Assembly: GCF_002891535.1 (NCBI RefSeq)
Contig: NZ_PDZR01000001.1
Span: forward strand, 682,001 to 746,000
Length of the DNA: 64,000 nt
Source: Methylocella silvestris
GTDB lineage: Bacteria; Pseudomonadota; Alphaproteobacteria; Rhizobiales; Beijerinckiaceae
Direction: 5' to 3'
Shown: piece after piece, positions 14,642-25,173 of the stretch
How the letters are laid out: each line of letters opens with the position of its first letter
How positions within the stretch are numbered: position 1 is the stretch's first letter
Notes under the pieces: generated by a model
Told to the model about the DNA's origin: nothing
Databases searched by the model: none
The model's input: the letters and a program-made list of their open reading frames with translations, nothing else
Translations under genes and position numbers: made by a program

Positions 14642-15508
14642 CTAGCCGTTCCAGCCATTGGCGCGGCTCTCGATCCGGAACGGATGCGCCGGATAGACGC
14701 CCAGAATCTTCAGCTCCTTGCAGAAGAACGCCAGTTCCTCAAGCGCGCGGGCCAGCGCCGGTTCGTCGGGGTGGCCGTCGACGTCCGCCAGAAATTGCGT
14801 CGCGGTGAAGTGCCCTTCCACCATATAGCTTTCAAGCTTGGTCATGTTGACGCCATTGGTGGCGAAGCCGCCGAGCGCCTTATAGAGCGCGGCCGGCACG
14901 TTGCGGACCCGGAAGACAAAACTCGTGACCGTCGGCGTAGCAGTTGATGACGCAGCCCAGGCAGGCGTTCGCGACAGGATCACGAAGCGCGTCGTGTTAT
15001 TCGGCTCGTCGCCTATGTCCCGCGCCAGAACCTCGAGGCCATAGATTTCGCCGGCGAGCGAGGTGGCGATCGAGGCCTTCGAGGGATCGGCCCATTCGGC
15101 GACCTGGCGCGCCGAGCCTGCCGTATCGGCGGCGACATGCGGAGCGAGGCGCAATTCGCGAATGATCTTGCGGCATTGGCCGAGCGCATGAACGTGGCTG
15201 TAGACCGATTTGACGTCGCCAAGCTTTGCGCCCTTGAGGCCGAGCAGTTGAAAGTCGATCGGCATGAAATGCTCGCCGATGACATGAAGGTTGGCGCGGG
15301 GCAGCAGATGGTGAATATCGGCGACGCGGCCCGCGATCGAATTTTCGATCGGAATCATGCCCAGCTCGGCCTCGCCCTCGGCGATGGCGCTCAGCGCTTC
15401 TTCGAAAGTGTCGCAGGGAATCGGCGTCGCTTGCGGATAGACGGCGCGGCAGGCGATTTCGGAATTGGCGCCGGGCTCGCCCTGATAGGCGATTTTCTGG
15501 ACGGTCAT
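14642..15508 (-). CDS. pheA: prephenate dehydratase, 288 aa
   Basis: Converts prephenate to phenylpyruvate, the committed step to phenylalanine. The catalytic part spans residues 1-180: YQGEPGANSE at the start, MIPIENSIAGRV, and NTTRFVILSR with the essential TRF. An ACT regulatory domain follows (FRVRNVPAALYKALGGFATN, GVNMTKLESYMVEG), where phenylalanine would feed back. It stands alone without a chorismate mutase domain, as usual in alphaproteobacteria. Start ATG 15508. Confidence 0.95.
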   Translation of the reverse strand: MTVQKIAYQGEPGANSEIACRAVYPQATPIPCDTFEEALSAIAEGEAELGMIPIENSIAGRVADIHHLLPRANLHVIGEHFMPIDFQLLGLKGAKLGDVKSVYSHVHALGQCRKIIRELRLAPHVAADTAGSARQVAEWADPSKASIATSLAGEIYGLEVLARDIGDEPNNTTRFVILSRTPAWAASSTATPTVTSFVFRVRNVPAALYKALGGFATNGVNMTKLESYMVEGHFTATQFLADVDGHPDEPALARALEELAFFCKELKILGVYPAHPFRIESRANGWNG

Positions 15509-15791
15509 GACAGAGGAAATCTCAAAATCTCAGGAACGCGATCTAATGGCACGCAAACTGCCTGCGAGGAAGCCGGCGCGCGGCGGCTTGGAGCGGAAAT
15601 TTCCGAAGCGCCGCGCCCGGTGAAAAAAGAAGGATTTGCGCGCAGGCTGGAATCATTATTGTGATGGCGGCCTTAATCCGGATAGGCTATGCAGCGCCCA
15701 AGCTCAGCTGAGTCCGCCCGGTCGCGGCGAGCGGGGTTTTGACGAGACAGACCGCATCATCGGCCAACGCCCCTTAATCGGGAGGACGCAT

Positions 15792-16340
15792 TTGTTTTCC
15801 TTCGAAACCAACAAGATCGCTGGCGCCGTTCTGGGATCACTCCTGCTGGCCATGGGCCTTGGCGTCATCGGGCAAATGATTTTCTCGCATCCGCCCCTGA
15901 AGACGCCCGGCTTCAACCTGCCGGCTCTGGTCGAAACCGCCGACAGTGGCGGCGCGCCGGCCGCTGAGGCGGTCGCGCCCTTGCCCGAGCGCCTCGCCAA
16001 GGCGGACGTCAAAAGGGGCGAGTCGCTGACCAAGGCCTGCCAGGCGTGCCATAGCTTTGAGAAGGGCGGGCCCGTGAAGGTCGGACCGCCGCTGTTCGGC
16101 GTCGTCGGCCGCCCCAAGGATTCCATCGCGGGCTTTGGCTATTCGGACGCAATGAAGGCCAAGGGCGGCGCCTGGACCTTCGACGATCTCGATCATTTCA
16201 TCGCCAGCCCCAAAGGCTTCATCAGCGGCACCAAAATGGGCTTCGCCGGAGAGCCAGATCCGCAAAAACGCGCCGATATCATCGCTTACCTCCGAACTTT
16301 GTCGGATAGTCCGGTTCCGCTGCCAGCCCCCGGCAAGTGA
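15792..16340 (+). CDS. membrane-anchored class I cytochrome c, 182 aa
   Basis: The protein starts at TTG 15792, with GGAGG six bases ahead. One N-terminal transmembrane helix (GAVLGSLLLAMGLGVIGQMI) anchors a periplasmic domain. A Pro/Ala linker leads to the heme site CQACH and a C-terminal Met ligand in SGTKMGFAG. This is the CycM/cytochrome c552 layout: an anchored c-type cytochrome carrying electrons from the bc1 complex to the oxidase. Divergent from pheA; followed 150 bases on by the yej operon. Confidence 0.9.
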   Translation: MFSFETNKIAGAVLGSLLLAMGLGVIGQMIFSHPPLKTPGFNLPALVETADSGGAPAAEAVAPLPERLAKADVKRGESLTKACQACHSFEKGGPVKVGPPLFGVVGRPKDSIAGFGYSDAMKAKGGAWTFDDLDHFIASPKGFISGTKMGFAGEPDPQKRADIIAYLRTLSDSPVPLPAPGK

Positions 16341-16490
16341 AGCCGCTTGGCGCGGGCCATGACAAAACCTAGATAGGGTGATGACTGGTCGCGTGGCGTC
16401 GCTTCGCGGAGGGACCAGCGCGCGGCCGCGCCGGAGCTCCTGCGAGACCCGGCGTCACGCGATCAACCCGCCATCCGACGAGGAAGACTC

Positions 16491-18398
16491 TTGCGCGATT
16501 CATTGGCCTTCTCCCGCCGTTCCTTCGTGCAATATTCCGCCTGCGGCCTGATCGCGCCCCGCCTTTTCACGTCGCCGGCCTTGGCCGCCGAAGCGCTGGC
16601 CGCCGAAGCCCTGGCCTCCGGAGAGAACGAGGTCCACGGCCTCTCCGTGTTCGGCGATCTGGCGCTCCCTGCCGATTTCGGACATTTCGCCTATGTCAAT
16701 CCGGCGGCGCCGAAGGGCGGCGAGATCTCGCTGCAGGTCAGCTCCACCTCCGGCAACCAGAATTTCACGACCTTCAACACGCTGAACGCCTATATCCTGA
16801 AAGGCGACGGCGCCGCCGGCATGGGGCTGATCTTTGATTCGCTGATGACGGGCAATGCGGACGAGCCGGATTCGCTTTACGGTCTCGTCGCCCGAGCGGT
16901 GCGGGTTTCCGCCGACCGCAGCGTCTATCGCTTTCTTGTGCACAAGGAAGCCCGTTTCCACGACGGATCTCCGTTGACCGCGGCGGACGTCGCCTTTTCG
17001 CTCAACATCTTGAAAGCTAAGGGACATCCCTCGATCCGCCAGGCGCTGCGCGATCTCGACGCCGCTGAGGCAGAGGCCGACGATGTCGTAATGGTGCGGC
17101 TAAAGTCGCAGCGCAGCCGCGAGGCGCCTTTGATTGTCGCGGGCCAGCCGATCTTCTCCGCGGCCTATTACAAGACGCATGATTTCGACCAGACGACGCT
17201 CGAACCGCCGCTCGGCTCCGGCGCCTATAAGGTCGGCCGGTTCGATCAGGGCCATTTCATCAGTTTCGACCGCGTCTCCGATTATTGGGGCAAGGGTCTG
17301 CCGGTCAATGTCGGCCAGTCCAATTTCGACCGGATTCGCTTCGAATATTTCGGCGACCGGAAGGTGGCGTTCGAGGCTTTCAAGGCGGGCGTCTTCAGCT
17401 TTCGCGAGGAATTCACCTCGGCGGTTTGGGCCACGGGGTATGATTTTGCCGCGGTGAAGGACGGCAGGGTGCAGCGCGCGACGCTGCCTGACGAATCGCC
17501 GATGGGAACGCAGGGCTGGTTCCTCAACATGCGCCGCGACAAATTCAAGGATCCGCGCATCAGGGAGGCGATCGGCCTCGCCTTCGATTTCGAATGGACA
17601 AATCGCAATATTATGTATGGCGTCTATTCGCGCACCGTCTCCTTTTTCCAGAATTCGCCAATGGCGGCGCAGGGCGTGCCTTCGCCCGAGGAGCTGGCGG
17701 TGCTCGAACCCTATCGCAGCGAACTCTCGCCCGACGTGTTCGGCGAGGTCTACACGCCGCCCGTCTCGGATGGCTCGGGCCAGGACCGTGCTCTCCTCCG
17801 CCGCGCCAATGATCTCTTCGTTTCGGCCGGATGCAAACGGCAGGGCTCGGCCCTGATCCTGCCGGACGGCAAGCCGTTCGAGATCGAATTTCTCGACTTC
17901 GATGGCGCCCTTGAGCCGCATACGGCGCCCTTCATCAAGAATCTGAAGCTGCTCGGAATTGAGGCGCGCTATCGCGTTGTCGACGCAGCGCAATACAAGC
18001 GCCGCACCGATGATTTCGATTATGACATCGTGACCTCACGCTTCGGGCTCGGCCTGACGCCGGGAGAGGGCATGCGCGCGACCTTCGGTTCGGAAGCCGC
18101 TGACATGGCGGGCTCGCGCAATGTGTCGGGCGTCAAGAACAAGGTGGTCGACGCGCTGATCGAAAAAGCGCTTGTGGTCGAGACGCGCGAGGAGCTGACC
18201 TTTATCTGCCGCTCGATCGACCGCATCCTGCGCGCCATGCACCCCTGGGTTCCGATGTGGAACAAGCCCAATCATCTCGTCGCCTATTGGGATCTGTTCA
18301 GCCGGCCCGAGCGCAGCGGGCGCTATGAGATCGGCGTGCTCAACAGCTGGTGGTATGATGAAGAGAAGGCCAAACGCATCAATTTCGCCGGCCGCTGA
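16491..18398 (+). CDS. yejA: peptide ABC transporter substrate-binding protein YejA, 635 aa
   Basis: Periplasmic binding protein of the YejABEF importer (oligopeptides; microcin C in E. coli). The N-terminus has a twin-arginine-like start (SRRSFVQYSACGLIAPRLFT) and a cleavage region ALAAEA. The SBP_bac_5 fold is seen in PDSLYGLVARAVRVSADRSV, FHDGSPLTAADVAFS and GTQGWFLNMRRDKFKDPRIR. Length is typical for YejA (about 600). The TTG start follows GAGGAAG. First gene of yejA-yejB-yejE-toxin/antitoxin-yejF. Confidence 0.9.
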   Translation: MRDSLAFSRRSFVQYSACGLIAPRLFTSPALAAEALAAEALASGENEVHGLSVFGDLALPADFGHFAYVNPAAPKGGEISLQVSSTSGNQNFTTFNTLNAYILKGDGAAGMGLIFDSLMTGNADEPDSLYGLVARAVRVSADRSVYRFLVHKEARFHDGSPLTAADVAFSLNILKAKGHPSIRQALRDLDAAEAEADDVVMVRLKSQRSREAPLIVAGQPIFSAAYYKTHDFDQTTLEPPLGSGAYKVGRFDQGHFISFDRVSDYWGKGLPVNVGQSNFDRIRFEYFGDRKVAFEAFKAGVFSFREEFTSAVWATGYDFAAVKDGRVQRATLPDESPMGTQGWFLNMRRDKFKDPRIREAIGLAFDFEWTNRNIMYGVYSRTVSFFQNSPMAAQGVPSPEELAVLEPYRSELSPDVFGEVYTPPVSDGSGQDRALLRRANDLFVSAGCKRQGSALILPDGKPFEIEFLDFDGALEPHTAPFIKNLKLLGIEARYRVVDAAQYKRRTDDFDYDIVTSRFGLGLTPGEGMRATFGSEAADMAGSRNVSGVKNKVVDALIEKALVVETREELTFICRSIDRILRAMHPWVPMWNKPNHLVAYWDLFSRPERSGRYEIGVLNSWWYDEEKAKRINFAGR

Positions 18399-18407
18399 CG
18401 CAGCCTG

Positions 18408-19499
18408 ATGTTCGCTTATATCGCCCGCCGCATTCTGTTGATGATTCCGACGATCTTCGGAATCCTGGCGATTTCGTTCGTCATCGTGCAATTCGCGCCA
18501 GGCGGCCCGGTCGAGCGCATTCTGGCGCAATTGCAGGGTCTCGATAGCGGCGCGACGGCCCATTTCGGCGGCGGCGGCGGCGAGATCGGCGCCGGCAATG
18601 CGGGCGATTTTTCATCCAAATATCGCGGCGCGCAGGGGCTCGACCCGAAATTCATCGCCGAGCTCGAAAAGCAGTTCGGTTTCGACAAGCCTGCCTATGA
18701 GCGCTTCTTCATGATGCTGAAGAATTACGCTCTGTTCGACTTCGGCCGCTCCTATTTCCGCGACGAGCCGGTGCTGCAGCTGATCAAGGAAAAGCTGCCG
18801 GTCTCGATTTCGCTCGGCCTGTGGATGACGTTGCTTTCTTATGCGATCTCCATTCCGCTCGGCGTGCGAAAGGCGGTCTGCGACGGCTCGCGCTTCGATG
18901 TCTGGACCTCGGCGGTGGTCATCGTCGGCTATGCGATTCCGAGCTTTTTGTTCGCCATCCTGTTGATCGTTTTGTTTTGTGGCGGCTCGTTCTGGCAGCT
19001 CTTCCCGCTGCGGGGCCTCACCTCGGAAAACTTCGATCAGCTTTCGCTGTTTGGCAAGGTGAAGGATTATCTCTGGCATATTGCTCTGCCGGTGACGTCG
19101 CTGACGCTCGGCGCCTTCGCGACCTCGACCTTCCTCACCAAAAATTCCTTCCTCGACGAGATCCGCAAGCAATATGTGCTGACCGCCCGCATGAAGGGTT
19201 TGTCCGAGCGGCGCGTGCTTTATGGGCATGTCTTCCGCAACGCCATGATGATCGTCGTCGCCGGCTTTCCGGGCGCCTTTCTCGCCGCGTTTCTCGGCGG
19301 CTCGCTGCTGATCGAGACCATTTTCTCGCTGGACGGGCTCGGGCTCTTGTCCTTCGAATCGATCGTCAACCGCGACTATCCGGTCGTCTTCGCCAATCTC
19401 TACATCATGTCGCTGCTGGGCCTTGTGGTAAATCTCCTGTCGGATCTCACCTATACGTGGATCGATCCGCGGATCGATTTCTCGACGCGGGAGGTCTGA
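18408..19499 (+). CDS. yejB: peptide ABC transporter permease YejB, 363 aa
   Basis: Inner-membrane subunit of the Yej importer. It begins [20 protein letters not shown], the usual DppB-type N-terminus. Five to six transmembrane helices are visible, with the EAA loop [20 protein letters not shown] that contacts the ATPase. A glycine-rich insert ([13 protein letters not shown]) lies in the first periplasmic loop. It starts nine bases after yejA and ends one base before yejE. Confidence 0.93.
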   Translation: MFAYIARRILLMIPTIFGILAISFVIVQFAPGGPVERILAQLQGLDSGATAHFGGGGGEIGAGNAGDFSSKYRGAQGLDPKFIAELEKQFGFDKPAYERFFMMLKNYALFDFGRSYFRDEPVLQLIKEKLPVSISLGLWMTLLSYAISIPLGVRKAVCDGSRFDVWTSAVVIVGYAIPSFLFAILLIVLFCGGSFWQLFPLRGLTSENFDQLSLFGKVKDYLWHIALPVTSLTLGAFATSTFLTKNSFLDEIRKQYVLTARMKGLSERRVLYGHVFRNAMMIVVAGFPGAFLAAFLGGSLLIETIFSLDGLGLLSFESIVNRDYPVVFANLYIMSLLGLVVNLLSDLTYTWIDPRIDFSTREV

Positions 19500-19500
19500 C

Positions 19501-20694
19501 TTGGACGCGCCTGCGGTCGAAGCCCTGATGACGGGGGCGCCCCCCTTGCAGCGGGCGCGCCTCAGCCCCATCAACCAGCGCCGGCTGGCCCTGTTCAAGG
19601 CGCATCGGCGCGGCTATTGGTCGTTCTGGATTTTCCTGGTCCTGTTCGTCCTGTCGCTATTCGCCGAATTCATCGCAAACGACCGGCCGATCCTTGTCGT
19701 CTACAAGGGCGAATTGTTGTTTCCGGTGGCCATCGACTATCCGGAAGAAAAATTTGGCGGCTTCCTCGCCCGCACCGACTATCGCGATGCGGTGATCGCC
19801 GATGAGATCAAGGCGCATGGCTTCATGGTCTGGCCGCCGGTCCATTTTTCCTACCGCACCATCAACCGGCAATTGCCGACGCCGGCCCCATCGCCGCCGA
19901 CCTGGATGCTGAGCCGCGCGCAATGCGCCGCCGCCGCCGAACGCTTCAACAAGTCAGATCCAGGCGGAGGCTGCAACGCCATCGAGTGGAACTGGCTTGG
20001 CACCGACGATCAGGGACGCGACGTGCTGGCGCGGCTGATCTATGGCTTCCGCCTGTCGTTATTGTTCGGTCTGACGCTTGCGATCGTCTCGTCGGTGGTT
20101 GGCGTCGCCGCCGGCGCCTTGCAGGGATATTATGGCGGCTGGACCGATCTTTTGTTCCAGCGCTTCATCGAGGTCTGGTCCTCGCTGCCGCATCTCTATC
20201 TCCTGATCATCATCTCCTCGATCATCACGCCGAGCTTCTTCGTGCTGCTTGGCATCTTGCTTTTGTTTTCCTGGGTCTCTCTGGTCCATGTTGTCCGGGC
20301 GGAATGTCTGCGCACCCGCAACTTCGAATATGTCAACGCCGCGCGCGCGCTCGGCCTCAGCAATCCGGCGATCATCTGGCGCCATGTGCTGCCGAACGCC
20401 ATGGTCGCGACGCTGACTTTTTTGCCCTTCGTCCTCAACGGGTCGATCACGACGCTGACAGCGCTGGATTTTCTCGGCTTCGGCCTGCCGCCCGGCTCGC
20501 CCTCGCTCGGGGAGCTCCTTTTGCAGGGCAAATCCAATCTTCAGGCGCCTTGGCTTGGATTGACGGGGTTCATCGTGATCGCGCTGATGCTGTCGCTGCT
20601 CGTCTTCATCGGCGAGGCGGTGCGCGACGCTTTCGATCCCCGCAAGACGCTGCAATTGGGAAATGATAGGGTCGGGCAGATGGAGGCGGCATGA
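19501..20694 (+). CDS. yejE: peptide ABC transporter permease YejE, 397 aa
   Basis: Second membrane subunit. The start is TTG at 19501, directly after the yejB stop. The N-terminal helix (WSFWIFLVLFVLSLFAEFIA) is followed by a long periplasmic region, then the core GTDDQGRDVLARLIYGFRLS and the EAA loop EYVNAARALGLSNPAIIWRH. This long first loop is typical of YejE. Its stop overlaps the antitoxin start as ATGA. Confidence 0.93.
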   Translation: MDAPAVEALMTGAPPLQRARLSPINQRRLALFKAHRRGYWSFWIFLVLFVLSLFAEFIANDRPILVVYKGELLFPVAIDYPEEKFGGFLARTDYRDAVIADEIKAHGFMVWPPVHFSYRTINRQLPTPAPSPPTWMLSRAQCAAAAERFNKSDPGGGCNAIEWNWLGTDDQGRDVLARLIYGFRLSLLFGLTLAIVSSVVGVAAGALQGYYGGWTDLLFQRFIEVWSSLPHLYLLIIISSIITPSFFVLLGILLLFSWVSLVHVVRAECLRTRNFEYVNAARALGLSNPAIIWRHVLPNAMVATLTFLPFVLNGSITTLTALDFLGFGLPPGSPSLGELLLQGKSNLQAPWLGLTGFIVIALMLSLLVFIGEAVRDAFDPRKTLQLGNDRVGQMEAA

Positions 20695-20918
20695 ACAGGA
20701 TCGTCAAGGAGCATTATCCGGCGGAAAATCTCCCGGAGGATTTGCGCGCGGATTTGACGCCAGGATCGCAGGTGACCGTTACTGTCGTCGAGGAAGACGC
20801 GCCGCCGGAGAAGGTGATGTCTCTGGCAGAGCTTTTCGCTCTACGCCATCCTCCATTTCGCTCCGGCGAAGAGATTGACGCCGATCTTCGGCGTCAAAGA
20901 GACGAATGGGATGGCTGA
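20691..20918 (+). CDS. antitoxin of a PIN-type toxin-antitoxin pair, 75 aa
   Basis: The start overlaps the yejE stop (ATGA). The sequence MNRIVKEHYPAENLPEDLRA and VTVTVVEEDAPPEKVMSLAE resembles short VapB-like antitoxins of Hyphomicrobiales, and the C-terminal piece FRSGEEIDADLRRQRDEWDG is the usual toxin-binding, Asp/Arg-rich tail ending in DEWDG. It overlaps the toxin gene by eight bases. Such antitoxins neutralise the RNase and repress their operon. Here there is no separate promoter space, so transcription would come from the yej promoter. Confidence 0.75.
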   Translation: MNRIVKEHYPAENLPEDLRADLTPGSQVTVTVVEEDAPPEKVMSLAELFALRHPPFRSGEEIDADLRRQRDEWDG

Positions 20919-21387
20919 TATCGTGGCTCGACAGCGCGTTTATCTAGATCCGAACGTCTTTATTCGCGCGTTCGAAAGCCCCGAAGTGGAAGCAGCGCCG
21001 ATCAGAAGGATGTTGGAAGCGCTTCGTCACGACCCGAAGCGCGCTGTCACCAGCGAGCTCACTCTCGCAGAAGTATTGGCTCCGGCGCGAACCGGACCGG
21101 ATCTCCTTATCAAGCGTCGTTTCTATTTGGATTTGATCGTCTGGTCGGGTTTTATAGATTTGCTTCCAGTAACTCGTTCCATCCTGCTCGAAACGCCGGA
21201 TCTGCGGAAAGTCGCAAGGCATAGCTTGCCCGATGCAATACGCGTGGTCTCCGCGATACGAGCGGGCTGCAACTTCTTCATGTCCAATGATAAGGATATG
21301 AAGGCAAATAAGATTCCGCACGGCATGAGGGCTCTGTTGCCCGATTCCTCCGGCGTTGTGACCATCCTGGACGCCCTCCGTGCCTGA
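20911..21387 (+). CDS. PIN-domain toxin (VapC-like RNase), 158 aa
   Basis: A PIN fold with the four acidic positions visible: Asp in VYLDPNVFIRAF, Glu in TSELTLAEVLA, Asp in SLPDAIRVVSA, and Asp in FFMSNDKDMK. PIN toxins cleave tRNA or rRNA. ATG 20911 lies within the antitoxin's last codons; a TTG at 20875 would add twelve residues of no family resemblance. The gene ends eight bases inside yejF, so it is coupled to its neighbours on both sides. Confidence 0.85.
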   Translation: MADIVARQRVYLDPNVFIRAFESPEVEAAPIRRMLEALRHDPKRAVTSELTLAEVLAPARTGPDLLIKRRFYLDLIVWSGFIDLLPVTRSILLETPDLRKVARHSLPDAIRVVSAIRAGCNFFMSNDKDMKANKIPHGMRALLPDSSGVVTILDALRA

Positions 21388-23005
21388 CGCCCCCCTTCTC
21401 GACATTTGCGATCTCTCCGTCTCTTTCCGCGCTGGCGCTACTGCCATGCGAGCAGTCGACGGCGTCTCTTTTGCGCTTGAGCGCGGCCGCACGCTGGCGC
21501 TCGTCGGCGAGTCGGGCTCGGGCAAATCGGTCACAGCGCTCTCGATCCTGCGGCTGCTGGCGCCAGGAGCCGAGACGCAGGGGAAGGCGCTGTTCGACGG
21601 CGAGGATCTGCTGACGGCGTCCGAGGAGCGGCTTCGCGCCATCAGGGGCGCGCGGATCACCATGGTGTTCCAGGAGCCGATGACATCGCTCAATCCGCTG
21701 CACAGCATCGAAAAGCAGATTGGTGAAATTCTGGAACTGCACGGCGCCCACGGCGCCGAAAAAATCCGTGCGCGGGTGGTGGAGCTTCTCGGCGAGGTCG
21801 GCATTCCCGATCCCGCTGCGCGGCTTGGCGCCTATCCGCACCAGCTGTCGGGCGGTCAGCGCCAGCGCGTCATGATCGCCATGGCGCTCGCCAACCGGCC
21901 TGATCTCTTCATCGCCGACGAGCCGACCACCGCGCTCGACGTGACGGTGCAAGCGCAGATCCTCGACCTTTTGAAGCGGTTGCAGGCGCGCCATGGCATG
22001 GCGATGCTGTTCATCACCCATGACCTCAATATCGTGCGCAAAATCGCCGACGACGTCGCCGTGATGCAGAAGGGGCGCATCGTCGAGACCGGGCCGGTCG
22101 CGTCGATCTTTTCCGCGCCGCGCCATCCCTATACCTGCGCGCTGCTCGCCGCAGAGCCCAAAGGAGCTCCGCCGCCGTTCAACGCCGCGGCAAAACCCAT
22201 CGTCAGCGCCGACAACATCAAGGTCTGGTTTCCGATCAGGCGCGGCTTCTTTCGCCGCACCATCGGCTATGTCAAGGCGGTCGACGGCGTCAGCGTCACC
22301 GTGCGTGAAGGCGAGACCGTCGGCGTCGTCGGCGAATCGGGCTCCGGCAAGACGACGCTTGGCCTCGCCTTGCTGCGGCTGATTCGCTCGGAGGGCGCCA
22401 TCGTCTTCCTCGGGCAACGCATCGACGGGCTGCGCTTCAAGGAGCTGCGGCCGATACGGCGCGACATGCAGATTGTGTTTCAGGATCCCTATGGGTCGCT
22501 GTCGCCGCGCCTGCCCGTCGCCGATATCGTCGCCGAAGGCCTCGGCGTGCAGGACAAGAGCCTCAGCTACAGCCGGAAGCGGGAGATTGTCGCCCGCGCG
22601 CTCGCCGACACAGGCCTCGATCCGGCGGCGATGGATCGCTATCCGCATGAATTTTCAGGCGGCCAGCGTCAGCGAATCGCCATCGCCAGAGCCATGGTGC
22701 TTGAGCCGAAATTCATCGTTCTCGACGAGCCGACTTCCGCGCTCGATATGTCGGTGCAGGCGCAAATCGTCGATCTCTTGCGCGACCTCCAGCGCCGCCG
22801 CGGCCTCGCCTTTCTGTTCATCAGCCATGATCTGCGCGTCGTACGCGCGCTGGCGAGCGAAATCATCGTCATGCGTGGCGGCAAGCTGGTCGAAGCCGGT
22901 CCCGCCGCCGAATTGCTGGCGCATCCAAAGAGCGACTATACCCGCGCCTTGTTCGCCGCTGCCTTCGACATGCGGGCGGAAGAGGGCGCGGCGATCCCGG
23001 TTTGA
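21380..23005 (+). CDS. yejF: peptide ABC transporter ATP-binding protein YejF, 541 aa
   Basis: Two fused ABC ATPase domains drive YejABE transport. The first (residues about 5-260) has Walker A GESGSGKS, signature LSGGQRQR and Walker B LFIADEPT. The second (about 280-535) has GESGSGKT, FSGGQRQR and FIVLDEPT. Each is followed by an oligopeptide-transporter C-terminal extension. GTG start within the toxin 3' end. With yejA, B and E it completes the importer. Length fits the family. Confidence 0.95.
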   Translation: MPDAPLLDICDLSVSFRAGATAMRAVDGVSFALERGRTLALVGESGSGKSVTALSILRLLAPGAETQGKALFDGEDLLTASEERLRAIRGARITMVFQEPMTSLNPLHSIEKQIGEILELHGAHGAEKIRARVVELLGEVGIPDPAARLGAYPHQLSGGQRQRVMIAMALANRPDLFIADEPTTALDVTVQAQILDLLKRLQARHGMAMLFITHDLNIVRKIADDVAVMQKGRIVETGPVASIFSAPRHPYTCALLAAEPKGAPPPFNAAAKPIVSADNIKVWFPIRRGFFRRTIGYVKAVDGVSVTVREGETVGVVGESGSGKTTLGLALLRLIRSEGAIVFLGQRIDGLRFKELRPIRRDMQIVFQDPYGSLSPRLPVADIVAEGLGVQDKSLSYSRKREIVARALADTGLDPAAMDRYPHEFSGGQRQRIAIARAMVLEPKFIVLDEPTSALDMSVQAQIVDLLRDLQRRRGLAFLFISHDLRVVRALASEIIVMRGGKLVEAGPAAELLAHPKSDYTRALFAAAFDMRAEEGAAIPV

Positions 23006-23195
23006 TCCCCGCTGTTTCTGCCGCACATCGTCGCGCCAGCGCCGCTGATTGAACAACTGTGAGCCTAAACTTCGCCATTGTGCGATCCAAGACTGGCCAA
23101 GTCAAAAGAACGCCCTCCGCCAGAACGTGCAACGATTCTGCCGATGACGCGTTGACAAGGCGAAGATGGGTCCAGTTTAGGAGATGTATCCGCCT

Positions 23196-24746
23196 ATGGT
23201 TAACCTTGACCTTCTTTACAAGCCTGTGGCGAACAGCTCTGAGGGGTCAATTGGCAGGTTGGTCGTCGTGTCTAACCGCGTGCCGGTTCCGAACGCCTCT
23301 GGTGTTCCCGCGGCGGGCGGCCTCGCCGTCGCCTTGCAGGCGGCTTTGCGCAGCCGGGGCGGCGTGTGGTTCGGCTGGTCGGGAAAGACCGCTCAGGACG
23401 CCGCCGACAGGCAGGTGCAGACGCGCAGCCTTGGCCCTATCACTTTCGCGGTCTCAGATCTCACCCGCCGTGATATAGAGGAATACTATCACGGTTTCGC
23501 CAATCGCGCCCTATGGCCGATCTGCCATTATCGCCTCGACCTCGCCAATAGCTCCGAGCGCGACGCTGCCGGCTATTTTCGCGTCAACGAATTCTTCGCG
23601 CGCCGGCTTGTCAAGCTGCTGCGGCCGGACGACATCATCTGGATTCACGACTACCACATGATTCCGCTGGCGGGCTTTTTGCGCGAGCTTGGGGCTGCGA
23701 ACCGCATCGGCTATTTTCATCACATTCCATGGCCCTCACCTGATACAGCCTCGGCGCTGCCCTTCTACGACCGCATTCTTGAATCCTTCAGCGCCTATGA
23801 TGTCGTTGGATTCCAGACCGTTCCGGATGCGGATAATTTCCGCGATTGCCTCATTCAGTCGGCTGCCGGACGCACCGGGGCCGACGGCGTCTGCGAAGCC
23901 TATGGCCGAAAATTCCTCGTCGACGCCTTTCCGATCAGCATCGATCCAGACAGTTTCGCGCTCGAGGCGCGCCTCGCCGAACGCAATTCTCTTGTGAAGC
24001 GAATGCGCGTCAGCCTTGAAGGGCGCGCCATGGTGATTGGCGTCGACCGGCTCGACTATTCGAAGGGAATCAAGCACCGGCTCGAAGCTTTCGCCGCGTT
24101 CCTTGAGACCAATCCCGACGCCGTGAAGGCGCGGGTCACCATGCTGCAGATCACGCCGAAATCGCGTTCGGAGGTGCCGGAATACGCGCGCATCCAGAGA
24201 GAGGTCGCCGAGGAGGTCGGCCATCTCAACGGCAAGCTCGGCGACATCGACTGGACGCCATTGCGTTACATCAACAAACCAATGAGCCAGGCGGCGCTGG
24301 CAGGGCTCTACCGGCTTGCGCGGGTCGGGCTGGTGACGCCGCTGCGCGACGGCATGAACCTCGTCGCCAAGGAATATGTGGCGGCGCAGGATCCGAATGA
24401 TCCGGGCGTACTTGTGTTGTCGCAATATGCCGGCGCCGCGCAGGAGCTCAAAGCCGCACTGATTGTCAACCCCTATGATATCGAGGCGACGGCGGCGGCC
24501 ATCGCCCGCGCCGTGGCGATGCCGCTGGACGAGCGCCAGGACCGCTGGCGCGACATGATGGCTGCGCTACGCGGCAACAGCATCGATCATTGGACGCACA
24601 AATGCCTGCAGGCGATCAGCGGCGAAGGGGAAGCGGCCAATGAAAGCTCGCTTCACCCGGCGGGCTCGATCATTCGCTCGGGTGTGATACCGGTGGCGGA
24701 GCCGTGGCTTTGCGCGCAATCTCCGGCGCCGGGGCTCCGCCACTAG
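23196..24746 (+). CDS. otsA: trehalose-6-phosphate synthase, 516 aa
   Basis: GT20 enzyme joining UDP-glucose and glucose-6-phosphate. Visible are [12 protein letters not shown] at the N-terminus, [38 protein letters not shown] and [16 protein letters not shown], the last holding the donor-binding Glu region. AGGAG lies 11 bases upstream of this ATG but abuts an earlier ATG at 23184. No otsB follows; the phosphatase must be elsewhere. The next gene (treS) makes trehalose by another route. Confidence 0.95.
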   Translation: MVNLDLLYKPVANSSEGSIGRLVVVSNRVPVPNASGVPAAGGLAVALQAALRSRGGVWFGWSGKTAQDAADRQVQTRSLGPITFAVSDLTRRDIEEYYHGFANRALWPICHYRLDLANSSERDAAGYFRVNEFFARRLVKLLRPDDIIWIHDYHMIPLAGFLRELGAANRIGYFHHIPWPSPDTASALPFYDRILESFSAYDVVGFQTVPDADNFRDCLIQSAAGRTGADGVCEAYGRKFLVDAFPISIDPDSFALEARLAERNSLVKRMRVSLEGRAMVIGVDRLDYSKGIKHRLEAFAAFLETNPDAVKARVTMLQITPKSRSEVPEYARIQREVAEEVGHLNGKLGDIDWTPLRYINKPMSQAALAGLYRLARVGLVTPLRDGMNLVAKEYVAAQDPNDPGVLVLSQYAGAAQELKAALIVNPYDIEATAAAIARAVAMPLDERQDRWRDMMAALRGNSIDHWTHKCLQAISGEGEAANESSLHPAGSIIRSGVIPVAEPWLCAQSPAPGLRH

Positions 24747-25173
24747 ATCGCGATGCTCCCAAATTTCAATGCGCCCGAACTGTTTGGGCATGTTAGCGAG
24801 GTGGCCGTCGAGGCCGTCTTGCTACTCGCCGGCGTCACGCTCGCGGAGAAAACGGAGAAATCAACAGAATGCGGCCTGTCTCCATTTTGCGGAGTCGAAA
24901 GCAGGCTGCAACGCCGGCCGCCACCGGCGCAAAGCTATATCATCTTGACTTGATTTGAAAAATCATTGCGCTTCATGCTCAAATCAGGCCCCAAGAGCGC
25001 TTCCTGAAGCGCTCGCTGGCGACGATGGCCGGGAGTTGTGCATAATGCCACGAACGAGCAGATTTATTCGCATCGACGCGATCCTTTAAGATTCTTCATC
25101 ATTGATTCCTCGTGTCTCGCGCCGCTGGCGCGAGTGACCGCCGCCGCCTCCCCAGTCTCGAACGAGTGTGCTC
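24747..25173. other. intergenic region with two inverted repeats
   Basis: GAGCGCTTC/GAAGCGCTC (24995-25014) is a nine-base palindrome with a two-base loop. CTCGCGCC/GGCGCGAG (25116-25134) lies in the likely 5' leader of treS. A TTGACT near 24945 could be a -35 box. No gene seen. Confidence 0.4.
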
